Shown in pieces: positions 36,501 through 46,397 of a DNA stretch of 64,000 bases (position 1 is its first letter; every line of letters begins with the position of its first letter). Source of the DNA: Zygnema cylindricum (Eukaryota; Streptophyta; Zygnematophyceae; Zygnematales; Zygnemataceae); contig JBBHKE010002480.1 of NCBI GenBank assembly GCA_037447655.1, positions 379,482 to 443,481 on the forward strand, given 5' to 3'. The translations under genes and the position numbers were made by a program. Below the pieces are notes generated by a model. That model was given only the letters and a program-made list of their open reading frames with translations. It was not told the DNA's origin and made no database searches.

Positions 36501-39500
36501 TTTATTCCCTTGTTATGTGGTTTTTCAGTTTTAGCAATGCTACTTCCTTTTGTTCCTATGGTCTCAGATGGTTTACCATTCGCGCTTTTTAATAAAGTCA
36601 GCCCCTTTTTTTTTCTTGTATATTACACATATGTCTATTCTTTTTTTGTAGATATCTTTATTTGTGCTTGAGCACATGGAAGTAATAAATTAGTTGGGTT
36701 TTTACATGAATTAGAGCACACGTCCAATACAAATTTCCCAAACCCTGTAGATGGCACAATGTTCCTCTATTTAATTATATCAGACTGTACATACCATACT
36801 ACTCTAATGAATAAGTTAATAACTTTTGACCACTTCATTTTGCTTTTCTACACTCTTTAGCAAGGATGGGATATAGTGAGAATTGGCTTTCTACCTTCTT
36901 TCACCATCTCTAGACCAAGTAAAGGTTACTGCTTAGGATTTTTCACATCTGAAGAATGCCTTGAGAAACATACAATGATGACACTTATACCCTAAAAGCA
37001 TCTTATACATTCATTGGTGACATCCAGTTGGCACTGACACGACCTGTCACAAAACAGAAACTAAATACAGTCGGCCAAAAGATATTCACTTTTTATCATA
37101 TCTGTCTCTCAATACACAATATAGTACATACCTTTAGGCACATGATTCAGGGATCAGACAATCATAAACAATGTTATTAACAATGATACATAAAAACAGT
37201 ATATCTCATGGAAAAACCTTTAATTATTGTTTAATGTTCCAAATGAACTCTAAAAAGAGACTAAATATTTATTCCATTCGAGGTAAAATTGCCACACAAC
37301 ATCTCCCCACACTGCAGCAGATGAATTCCAATTCCCATTTGTAAAATTTCCACCGACAGAGTATTTATATTTCAACAATTTCAGGAACACATTGTTATGT
37401 TACATAGCAAACTTGAAGATTTCACTAGTATGTGACAAGCCCTAGTAAGATGAAAAGTAGGACTGCAACACTCCCGACGGACAAACAACAAATGCCCCTA
37501 TCCCACTGCTTGCAAAATTACAAATTTAAACCATTAGAAATGCGAAACTTGTATACAGCTATATTATCATCCAATGACAGTAATAGATGATGTCTAGTAT
37601 CTAGAATTGTTCACGTTTCTCCACAAACCCTAACTCCATCGTACATAACAGCCTCGGCAGAAAAGTTGGTCCATTACATCTTTAGATATCCAACATCGCA
37701 AGCTGTAGCTTAACCCAAGGTACTGCAAGGCAGGGCATCCGGCAGCCAGTGCCTCAATATCTGTACCACATACACCTGGGCACTGGCTGATATCCAGGCT
37801 CTGTATCAACAGAAATACAACAAACAGTACAATTTCAACTTCGCTGTTAGGGTTAAGATTAGGGTTGTGTTCAAAATCTGAACAGAAAATTGCGCTTTTA
37901 AAAAAAGTCAATGAAAAGCATTTGGTTAATTACCTCAAGAACTTTACAATGGCTTAGGGCAGCCACACCGACATCTGTGACAAACATAGATCCAGTAAGA
38001 ATTAAACTCCGCAGATTGATGCAACCTTCAACAAGGGCAACGATAGTCTGGTCATTCAAGTTGGATACCCAGCTGAGATCAAGACTCTGTTCCCATCACC
38101 CACACACAAAGACTCTAATCAGGCAACATCCAATGATTGATAATCCTCTCAAATCCTGAATTCAGAAAACTGATTCATCATCAGGTAGTGAATAGATTCG
38201 GAAAAATGGACATAAACAGCAAAACCAACAGCAATGACAGGAAAATGTCTTTTTGGATAGAGGCATCTTTTCTTCAAAAGCAGATTACAAATCAATGACA
38301 GAGAATACAAAGAAAAACATCACTTTAAAAAAGTACCAATCTAGCAGCAGAAACACTCACCGTGAGGGCTGGAATCAAACCCAGATTAGAAAGCCCACTA
38401 TCTGTCAAACGAGGTCCACACTCAGCCAGACAAAGAGCAGTGAGACTTGAACATGTTCGCAACTTCTGCAATGCTAGATCTGCCATAAAGAAAACGGAAA
38501 TGACATGTCAATATGAGTAAGAAAATCGGAAATAGACTGACTTGTACTGAATGCTGATACAATTCTTAACACATGGACTTCCTGAACTGCCCAAAAACCT
38601 CATGAAAAAGTTTAATAGAAAAAAAGACAAGCCGGATCTTGTAGTAGATCAACCAATCAAATCATCCGGAATCAAAGAACTGACCCGCAGCTACAAGAAT
38701 GGATTCAGAACAAGGGACAGGTGTCGGCGCGAACAGCAGCATCTGCTGCCCATGAATGCGATAATTTGGCCAGAATTCCAGAACGGAACGGAAAGCCGGG
38801 ATATGACAAAAGGAAAATGTTGGTCTATGCAATAATCGCAGGGGGGAAGCGACAGGCAGATGGACTTCTGAGAGACACACCTGTCTTGTTCAGCACTATT
38901 GAGGACTTCCTCTGGTTCCGTCTTTCTATGCTTCGTTTAACAGCTGCAACTAGTTCTGACGCTCCCCTTCAAACTACTTTGGAAGATCTTCAAGCATATC
39001 TAAAAAACTTTCCTGCCAGTTATTACACAAAACAAGGTCAAGATCCTCTTCTGTATTTGACCGTATTACTGGCTTCTGTTCAGCTTGAGACAGCAGTAAC
39101 CCACCTACTTCTGCAAATGCCTCCTGGTGACCAAAAACTAGATGGGCTCCATATTTGTCTCGCTCTTTCAGTTTCTGGGAGTCTCCTTGCCTCTTCTAGA
39201 TCCGAAAAAGTGGCAATTTCTGCAGCTTCCCAAGTAGCATCTACAGCTGAGAATTGGGGCACATCCCTTTTACAAAGAAATGACGCCAGTGCTGCTTTGG
39301 AATACTATGTAATCGCTTCAATAGCTGCAGCCAATGGGAGACGAAGCAAAGAGTATGACGATTTGCTGCAAAGGTTACTGCGAAAAATGTTGCAGTCATA
39401 TCAGGGACGATTATTGCTTTTGGAAGACGGAGTCGGAAACCCTGGTCAACTCGGCCGTTTTTTGGCAGATAAAGAAGATAGAAGGAATTTAATATTAAAT

Positions 39501-41772
39501 GCGGCTGAGGAGTGCCAAAATAAAGGTTCATTTGAAGGGGTGAGATTGCTAGGAGATTTTTCTTTAAGCTGTTTATTGGGTGAAAGTACTAACTTTGGGG
39601 CCACTTATAATCGATGTTTAGAGGTGCTACTAAAGTTTTCTTTCATTGCTTTCTGGGATTTGTTTTGATTTTAGGTGTCTAGGCTTTAGGTTACTGGATG
39701 GAGGTACCCATCCTCGGCTCAAATATAAACAAAGTTCAGAGAGGTTGAGTTTGCAAGGGATGATTTGGGTGGCTTTGCAGGAGGTTGAGCTCCGGAGATT
39801 GGCGGGTGACTTTGTGGGAGCTTTAAAAATTGTGGTACAAGTTTGGTCAAACGCCATAGATTCTATGGCTTCGGGCCGGCTGGAGGCAGATACGAGGGCT
39901 CAGGAATTGGGGGATCTCGCGAGGCGCTTGGAGGTTCTTGTACCTAAGTGAGTTTTTGTACATAAGAAGAACTGGTTTTTGAGTAGTACACTGTGAATCG
40001 TTATTAGCCTTATGTACGCTAAATCGGCACCCCAAAATTTTGACATTGATACCTTAAATATAATAAATTACACTATTTAAGGACGTGTACCATAATCTGC
40101 CACGTCTCCTGGCACTAAATTAGAATGAATCACGCTATTTTTTTCTTTACACTAATATTTCTATACGCTAATAACGATTCAAGGTGTAGTTTTTGAATAC
40201 ATTTTAAATTTTTTAATAATTTTAAGCACTTTCTTCTCTGTTTTAGGCTGTGTTTTTATCATTTCTTTTGTGTTTTTTGAGTTTTTGTTTTTTTTTGGAA
40301 GGCTGATTTTCAAATTGGTCAACTGTTTGGTCTCTTCTGTTTCTTTGCGACTTTTTCTTCTGTATTCTTTTTGTTTTCTTTTGTGTTTTCTTTTCACCTC
40401 ATTCGAAAGTATTTTTCTGTATTCTTTCTTGTACATTTTCCTCTGTTTCTTTGCAACTTATTAATCCGTATTTCTTTGCAACTCATTCTTCTGTATCCTT
40501 TCGTATTTTTTGCAGTGAGCAGCTCTCAGTTCTCAAAAATACGATTTCTAGTCTGGAGGCCATACAGCGATTCTATCGTGAATTGCGATCCGGAAGTTTG
40601 CAAAGCTCTCTTGAAAACTTGAAGGGACTGAGTTTCCTTCCTTTGTTCTCTCAAAGTACAGAAGCAGCATTATCAGCAGCCCAAAACTTGCCTCGGGAAG
40701 TTGAGGATCGCCTACCTGCTCTTTTGGAAGCGGTTAGTGGCATTTCTTCTTTTTTTCCTCCTTTTTCTTCCTTTGAGATCTGCCCACTTTTATCAGGCAA
40801 AACTGCAGATCCGTGTGAAATGATTTATATATAGATTGTCCAAATAGATAAGATGTACAAATTGGTGTGATATGCTTAATCTATAGCGATTGTCCAATTT
40901 TATAAAGAAGTACCAATCGGTGTCTTGCGTTTATATACACAAGTTGTCTGATTTTTTTTAGATGTACAATTCGGTGTCAAATACTTATTATGGGGTTCAT
41001 CCGATTTGATAAAGAAAGTACAATGTGATGACCTAGGGGAGTGTGGTAAGGTTTTCGTTTTTTTCTGGGGGGTGACAGGTCGCAGCTTGTATGGATGGCA
41101 TCCTTGACAAAGATGGTACTGTCTCCTCAGATCGCAAAAAGGTATGGAATGCCTCTTTCTTCACCTCTTCTTCACCCCTCCACTCGTTACGTTTTCTAGC
41201 TTTTGCTTTCTTCTGCTTTGGTGGTTCTGGTCTTGAAATTTCTTTGGGTTTTTTTTTGGTTTTGGTTTTGGTTTCGGTTTTGGTTCCGGTTCCGCTTTTG
41301 GTTTCGGTTTCGGTTTTGGTTCCGGTTCCGGTTTTGGTTTCGGTTTCGGTTTTGGTTTCGGTTTCGGTTTTGGTTTCGGTTTTGGTTTTCTGGTTTTGGT
41401 TTTTTTAACTTTACGCATCCAGTCCATATCCCCCTTTTTTTTTTCCTGTCATATCCTGTCCCGTCCTGTTTTCCTCGATTCCTCTTTAGTGACATTGTTC
41501 TTGTCTATATTCGTAATTCGATCCCACAGCAGTTGTTAAGAATTGTGCCATTTTTATTTTTTATTTTTTTTTGACCTTGATTCTGGAAAGAGTGTGAGAG
41601 CCGGTAACTGGTTTTAAAATGCTATTCTGCAAGAAATTGATGAGGAAAGGGGTGGAGGGAGGGAGAAACATTGCAGCTTTCCATGTTTGTCTCAGCTTCT
41701 GTAGGCAGGAATTGGCCCCACGATCTTTACACCCGACTAGGGGGGATAAGGACACCGGCGAGGTTGTATTGA
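24569..41772 (+). CDS. NUP93: nuclear pore complex protein NUP93 (Nic96 family)
   Basis: Sixteen exons splice in frame to 838 aa: 24569-24664, 27068-27159, 27348-27414, 27506-27565, 27794-27883, 28043-28315, 29101-29196, 29501-29626, 29898-29951, 30052-30135, 31466-31552, 38691-39539, 39781-39947, 40516-40732, 41079-41141 and 41677-41772. NUP93 is a scaffold nucleoporin of the inner ring. From memory of plant NUP93, the following blocks are collinear: RLLAREGINA (residues about 66-75), TTFEDVFP, QPPIDTTW (about 338-345), EWIQNKG, TIEDFLWFRLS, QLGRFL and NWPHDLYTRL near the C-terminus. Usual plant length is about 860 aa. Intron 11 is 7.1 kb and holds a LINE, an LTR fragment and an antisense LRR fragment. 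Exon 12 begins at 38691, because its first codons encode the conserved EWI. All introns have GT-AG ends. Confidence 0.92.
26371..26417. repeat. (CT)n-rich microsatellite, NUP93 intron 1
   Basis: Imperfect CT/CCT tract. Intron 1 (24665-27067) otherwise holds only AT-rich DNA, including a TAGCTATTA-rich stretch at 25620-25730 and a C9 run near 26581. Confidence 0.85.
28385..28815. repeat. minisatellite in NUP93 intron 6 (about 52-bp unit)
   Basis: About eight degenerate units share ATGGAAGAGTTTA, then GGGAAAAATCAGTCTTTTAG, then TCAAATTACCACACT. A final unit reappears at 29018-29060, after an interrupting MITE-like segment (28816-29015, starting ACACCGCCGATAGTTATTA). Confidence 0.8.
31208..31410. 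mobile_element. MITE in NUP93 intron 10
   Basis: The ends TACACTGTGCATCATTGTTAG and ATACCGATACACGGTGTA are inverted. It shares inner TTTCTC...GAGAAAA repeats and a CAGATTAT/ATCTGAC block with the copy at 24142. Confidence 0.7.
31895..31967. repeat. CT/CCCT-rich tract next to an assembly gap
   Basis: Simple pyrimidine sequence ends in ten N (31968-31977). The gap size is probably arbitrary, and sequence is likely missing from NUP93 intron 11 here. Confidence 0.9.
31978..32595 (+). repeat. Copia LTR fragment in NUP93 intron 11
   Basis: 32260-32595 matches the terminal part of the Copia-2 LTR (inverted there), from GGTTCCGTACATCAGTAGATA to the terminal CTCAGAGTTTCA. 31978-32259 has similar words (GAGACTCTGGAGG, GGGGACTCA) but no clear alignment. 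There is no internal Copia sequence. Confidence 0.7.
32787..33400. repeat. dispersed repeat in NUP93 intron 11
   Basis: It starts GTTAGGGTACGTCCCCATGT, like the element end at 23051. The stretch 33080-33390 (GTCACGCGCATGTACGG, then GGTCTCGGACC and AATAAAAGATAT) matches 49800-50150. It is a non-coding dispersed repeat. I see no matching right end. Confidence 0.55.
33920..34060. repeat. two-copy tandem repeat, about 75 bp
   Basis: Two units share TTATTGAAACTTNTAATGGGAG (N variable) and TCGGCCTTA. They sit just before the LINE and may mark its insertion site. Confidence 0.6.
34075..36600 (+). mobile_element. LINE copy 3kb-class with RT and C-terminal restriction-like nuclease
   Basis: An open frame covers 34020-36404 (LINE homology from about 34078, 5'-truncated). 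RT motif A is LQVDVSNAF (D148). Motif B is TRQGEPLGG (207-213). Motif C is VADDTHI (D242, D243). About 330 residues later comes C574-x-C576...H-x3-C590, then RRIDLVL (about 629-635) and GDIVLTKP (about 644-651). This zinc-knuckle plus PD-(D/E)XK pattern is that of LINEs using a restriction-like endonuclease instead of an APE nuclease. A one-base slip in the T-run 36201-36206 shifts the last residues relative to copy 3 at 51.1 kb. The 3' UTR ends with a GATGG-TTTA-CCATT hairpin and AATAAA. It lies in the sense orientation in NUP93 intron 11. Confidence 0.82.
36601..37629. other. unassigned intron sequence
   Basis: AT-rich DNA of about 1 kb with no recognised coding or repeat structure. It could be the 3' flank of the LRR fragment, which runs leftwards. 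Confidence 0.5.
37630..38479 (-). pseudogene. leucine-rich-repeat (F-box/AMN1-type) gene fragment
   Basis: Minus-strand exons 38479-38361, about 38155-38114, 38086-37934 and 37800-37630 encode cysteine-containing LRRs with GT-AG junctions: LTALCLAECGPRLTDSGL, LRGLSIIGCCLI, SLDLSWVSNLNDQTIVALV and SLDISQCPGVCGTDIEAL. The last exon ends in TAG at 37630. This repeat type is found in F-box/LRR substrate receptors and AMN1. The 5' part is missing: the first exon begins in mid-codon and no upstream exon is visible before NUP93 exon 12. Between repeats two and three the frame meets TGA, and the only available intron would be 27 bp, too short. It is best read as a captured, decayed gene fragment antisense inside NUP93 intron 11. 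Confidence 0.72.
39987..40188. mobile_element. MITE in NUP93 intron 13
   Basis: The ends TACACTGTGAATCGTTATTAG and CTAATAACGATTCAAGGTGTA are inverted repeats flanked by TA. It is 202 bp and almost identical to 53444-53646. Confidence 0.88.
41239..41405. repeat. (TTTYGG)n tract, NUP93 intron 15
   Basis: About 25 hexamers of the type GGTTTT, GGTTTC or GGTTCC, G-rich on the plus strand with regular GG pairs. It is not the plant telomere unit TTTAGGG. Confidence 0.9.
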
Positions 41773-43269
41773 GCATTGGGAATGAATTTACATTTTGGGC
41801 TTTTTTGAGATAACACCATGGATTTGTAAGAAGAGTCGCATGTGTAGCTCACGAGGATAAAACAAATTTTTGGTCATAAATCAGGTTTTCAATTTCTCGA
41901 AAAAAAAAAAATCGCAACTACTTGAACTTCGATGTAAACTCTTTCACATTATCTCCACATTCGACAAGAAGACAAAAACCTGAATAAGTTTCAGAAACCC
42001 TACAAATAAAACCATTAAAACGTAGAATGCAACGGTCGGCAAATAATGTTGGCATTACACTTTTTTTTTTTTTTTCAAGTTTGGTCGTCATGAATCATAA
42101 TGAATTTTATTGAGGACAAACTGTGAAATAAAGATCATTGGTCACATGTAACTGTACGTATAAATCCATAAACGTGGACGTTAAAACTTCGGTATTCGTG
42201 ACTTCTTCACTTTGCAAACACCGTTTCCTTGAATTCAATAAGCGTTTCAAAATTTTCTTGGAAACTTTTTTAATAACTTATAAACTTTCATTTACACCAT
42301 ATCTGAAGAGTGATGAGATCTGCGGAAGATCCACTCTGGTTGTTGCTCTTTGTATCGATATTGTCACAAAATGTTTGGTTAACAAAAATCGGGTACAAAA
42401 ATCGGGTTTAAGCGAAATAATGTCGAGAATGTCGAGCAAAATATTCAGCAATAGCTGGTTGTCCAGTAACAAAAAACCATTCTCAACCGATCGGCAACAG
42501 TTATTTGGATGCTTATTCCCATGATGAGAAGAAGACCCTTCAAGCGCTTAAGGAAATTACAGATATTTGGACCTTTTGGGGATGAAAGGTCGGGAAATCG
42601 ATCCTGAAAATTTACGAGCGTAAAACGTCGATAAGGTAATAGTGCTGTATTACTCGTAACACCACATTCTCTGAAATTGAAATGATTATTTCCTGAAAAG
42701 TACAATAAATATGTTTCGCAAAAGATGAAGTTTTGAAGACATTCAAACAAGTGGTTCAAGCGGTCCAGGTTTTTAATTGTCCGCTGTAAGAAAATTTACG
42801 GCTGAAAAAAAGAAGAAAATGATTTTGTCAACATTTCATGACCGCTTAAGTACATTACTCTTTTTTTTCTTCATCGTACATCATCTGTGTACGCGTACCT
42901 TAAATCAATTACTTTTTTACTCGTTTTTCATGGTTAATGTACTGGTTACTAGTTCTATTCGTAATTTGTTGTATAAAATTGGCGATTGATAGGAACGGAA
43001 TTGGAGAATGAAAAACGGGTATTTTAATCATGGTGGGAAGTTTACTGAAAGCTTGCGCTTCAGAGCGACGTCTTACAAAAGTGCAATAGGAATCAATTCT
43101 CCGCATGGAAAGATGATATTAATTTTGAAGCGGTCTCCGCCACACCAAATCATGTGAAGTTGATCTCAAAAACAATCCCTGCTAGATGTTGGGATATAAT
43201 GGTATTCCCCAAGACTTTTCTTACTCGCAAAAGGCTTGTCAAAAATGTTTACCCCTAAAGCTTCTGATA
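41773..43269. other. unassigned region downstream of NUP93
   Basis: Short open frames on both strands (for example minus 42278-42759 with FLKRLKGL) show no family I can name. The minus stretch 42560-42760 has a faint likeness to a Ty3/gypsy RT end, which I do not regard as established. Confidence 0.4.
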
Positions 43270-43860
43270 AATTTCAAGCCTTTCTAAAAGCCATATTACG
43301 AGCCTTTTATTGAGTTCTCCAAATCAGATCGATACAACACCCCAATTTATCCAAAACCTCAAGATCTCATCGTCGTTCAGGATCTAGGCATTTTTAAGCC
43401 GAACATTAAAGGCGAAGGCATTGTCGGTCATCTTTGTGAAGGAACCTTAGTTCCCTACTATACCGGCGCCGAAATTGAAAAGGGTGCACTTAAAAATAAA
43501 GACCTTGAGATTGCCTCGGCCAAAGACCCCATTCATCTCTTTTTTCTTCATATCCAAGGATCCGGACGCCTTCTTTTTCAAAACGGATCCAAACTTGGGA
43601 TTCGATATCACAACGACAATGGACGCGCATATTTTTACGTCGGCAAAGCCCTGTACAAAAGTGGTTTTTTTCCCAAGGAGCAAGTGAACCTTGACTCCAT
43701 CAAAGCCTGGTTGAGGGGCAATCTTGATGAGGGACAAGAGATTATGCACCTTAATCATTCTTACATCTTTTTCCGAAAAGACGGATGCTCAAGGTCTCGT
43801 GGGCTTCCAAGGTGTTGAGCTCACACCTCAGCAAAGCATGGCTATTGACCGCAATGTTAT
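43270..43860 (+). pseudogene. mltA: bacterial-type lytic transglycosylase MltA, broken fragment
   Basis: From about 43288 to 43780 one frame reads like the middle of MltA: PYYEPFIEFSKSD (family G-Y-Y-E-P motif), then PYYTGAEIEKGAL (about 43450-43490), DPIHLFFLHIQGSGRLLF (about 43525-43580), the RAYFYVGKALY block and NHSYIFF near 43758. After a frameshift around 43784, GFQGVELTPQQSMAID continues the family order. MltA cleaves peptidoglycan glycan strands in the bacterial outer membrane. A TAA lies in frame just upstream of PYYEP, and the C-terminal catalytic-Asp part is absent, so this is not functional. The stretch is visibly more GC-rich than its flanks and shows no intron. MITE-like DNA follows at 44040. 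Bacterial transfer is my preferred reading; a decayed copy of a plant nuclear MltA gene is the alternative. Confidence 0.78.
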
Positions 43861-44039
43861 AAGTTCTTGGATTGAAACAATTGACTGTGGTCCATTGGCT
43901 TTTTATGTTAGGTTCTTGGTCTTCTGATAATGTATGTTCCTTTTTTCGCATGGAAAACACAATAGATTTGTTGTCGTATTGTGATTTGACTGGCATCGAT
44001 GTTGTTCTGTGGCACAGTCAAAACTTGCTAAAAGGGGCG

Positions 44040-44228
44040 CCACCCATCATTATGAGAATGAGGAGTTATTTAGTGCAAATGCGAAAGTAGAGTGTATATC
44101 CAAAATTTTGTGGCAGATTGTAGTCCACTCCCCTAAATAGCTCTATTCGCATTATTTTGTGGTTTTTGGCCAAAAACAAGCGATTTGAGTTTTTGTTAAT
44201 AGCTCTAATAGCGAAGAAGCGGGGAGCT
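44040..44228. mobile_element. MITE-like element, degenerate
   Basis: It resembles the 48362 and 3028 copies: GTTATTTAGTGCAAATGCG, then a GTAGTCCACTCC segment and a right end TAATAGCTCTAATAGCGAAG. The left end is poorly preserved. Confidence 0.45.
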
Positions 44229-44869
44229 TTTACTAGACTAAAGAAGTCAATTATTAAAGGTTCTCCAGCTATTAGTTTAAACTAGTGCACATGTGTAGTT
44301 TTGATGATTTTGTCCATTTGAAATTGGTCGGAGTGGTCAAACGCAACTCGCTTTTGCTATGTTAATTATCATTTTGAGTCACGAAGGTAGAGAAGTTACC
44401 CGACAATATATTCCGATAGTTGTTGGTGTGTTTTCCCTTGAAAAAATTCATTTTTGTGAGTCAAAGTTGGTAAGAAAGTGTTTTAGAAAGTAAACAAGTG
44501 TACGACTTGCGGTCCTTAGTCTTAAAAAGAAATTGTCACCAATCCCGGGTGCATTTGTCTCCAATCCCGGGTGCATTTGTCTGGAGACATTTTTGTTCTC
44601 GGCAATCTACTACTGTTTTTAAATTTCAGTCAAACAAAACCCTACATCATAAATAAGAAATTAAGCATATAGAAAATCCGGTTTTAAGTTTAAACACGAT
44701 ATACAGAATGGCTGAAAAATATGTTACAGTAGAGTAAATTTGATGTCGAATGTGGTGTGCACACACTGTTCTATACGCGTATTATACGCATTTAATCAAA
44801 TAGCGTTGTTGTTCAAATCGTGGGATTTTTTCATTTTTTCCGATTTCTACGTATAATTTGTGACTTTTT

Positions 44870-45770
44870 GAAAAATCGCAAAAAAATGCGGAGTACTTTC
44901 TGTCCGGTAAACTGAACGGAAAATGTACGGCATTTTACGGAAAATGTAGGATTTTTTACGGAAAATGTACGGACTTTGAAAAAAAGATACGTTGCACTTA
45001 TTAATACTTTCTGTCCGGTAAACTGAACATAAATTTCACGGAACACTATTTGCGCGCGGTAAGTTTGAAATCTGTACGAATGTCTTCTTCAAATTTTTGT
45101 CAAAGAAGTCGCCATGAAAACGAATCTTCAAAGAAGCCGCCATTATCGACGCCACGGAATTTAGCTTGAGCTGGAGGAGATAATATTTTTGAAGGCATGC
45201 AAATTTTGGAAGAGTTGAAGACATCTTGGATGGCGAGGTGGAAGATGGCACATAGCCCAATTTATGCGGCTGGCTTTGTACTCGATCCCGAGTTCCAAAG
45301 TGATGCATATGGGCAACATGCAAACTCGACAGTTATGGAAGGTTTTTAGACAATGTTGGAGAGGGTGTTGCCAAATGTGGAGGAGCAGGCTGATGCCCAC
45401 ATTGAGTTGTCAAAATATAGAGGTTTTGAGGGAGTTTTTGGTAGGGAAGTAACACAATGTTGTGCAAGGAAGATGCCAACGTGGAAATGGTGGCAACAGT
45501 TTGGGTCTGCCACCCTTATGCAGAAGGTAGCAATAAAAATACTTGCACATATCTATAAGTATTTAAATAAAAACAATTGTTTATCGCTCATTTAACGGAA
45601 AACTTACAACTACGGTACATGTAAAATTTATTTTTTTACATGTACGGAAGTACGGATACAAAATCATTAACGATTTTAACGATTTTTTCAAATCGTTCAA
45701 TGCGTTACTTACGTATAATTCGCGCGTTTGAATCGTGCGTAAAATGAGGTTTGAACAACTATGTCAAATA
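44870..45770 (+). mobile_element. hAT remnant with transposase C-terminus
   Basis: 45176-45565 carries disrupted transposase sequence: RWKMAHSPIYAAGFVLDPEFQ near 45235-45300, then, beyond a stop, PTWKWWQQFGSATLMQKVAIKIL near 45475-45545. These are the pre-dimerisation and dimerisation blocks of plant hAT transposases. Upstream, 44895-45045 (TTTCTGTCCGGTAAACTGAACG repeats) matches the interior of the hAT at 15180-16065. Possible ends are TAGCGTTGTTGTTCAAATC near 44801 and GGTTTGAACAACTA near 45755. Confidence 0.65.
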
Positions 45771-46134
45771 GGGACTATATGTCTGACCGTAAAAATGCGG
45801 TACCATAATATCAATGCAGAGAAGTTTACGACGATTTCTTGTCTCGGAGGAATCGCCCCCGCGGATTCGTAAACTTTTTGTCCGGAGACACCGAAGGCTT
45901 CCCAGTTTTCAACGGGGAAAATGCCTAGTTCGCATGCGACATCCACGTAGACACGTCTGTGCTTACCACTCGACGCGTACTTCGCTAAAACGCGACGATA
46001 CTATCGCCACGTACGAATTCATCCAAAATTTCTTCACACGAATCCTTCTTTCTTTGCCACGAGTCTACTTAAAAGCTGCCAGCTCAACCTTTTGGCAACT
46101 AAATGTCAACGCGTGTGCTTTCTCCACAGTGCTG

Positions 46135-46265
46135 ATTGGCTCTCCCGAAGTCTTAGTAAAACATAAATTCCGAGCCTTCACCGGACCGTTTTCGAACCTC
46201 TTCTCGGGCCAAAAGTACGGAATCAAGCTGCCTCGGTGTACCCTATATATAATTTGGAATATTCC
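46135..46265 (+). promoter_or_regulatory. core promoter of the CipC-like gene
   Basis: An inverted CCAAT box (ATTGG, 46135-46139), a TATA box CTATATATAA (46243-46252) and a GGAATATTCC palindrome (46256-46265) of heat-shock-element type lie in order. They sit about 130-260 bp before the start codon. The transcription start would be near 46275-46285. Confidence 0.5.
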
Positions 46266-46397
46266 GCTTATTCATATACATTGTAGTACCGGAAGCTAAA
46301 CGAAACGAAACTTAGGAAAATTTTTGAAGTAGACGTCTCTTTTTTTTCTCCAAGTCTCCAACCAAAGCCATTTTTTCAGCAGCAACAAACAGGAACC

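Noticed and set aside
36581-36606. Rho-independent-type terminator or bacterial operon signals
   Set aside because: The hairpin and T-run belong to a LINE 3' UTR in a eukaryotic genome with spliceosomal introns.
41161-41427. Long minus-strand frame of alternating Lys-Pro
   Set aside because: It is a translation of the GGTTTY simple repeat inside NUP93 intron 15, not a gene.
42278-42759. Overlapping minus-strand frames with a faint RT-like look
   Set aside because: No catalytic motif can be placed and the likeness does not extend beyond a few residues.
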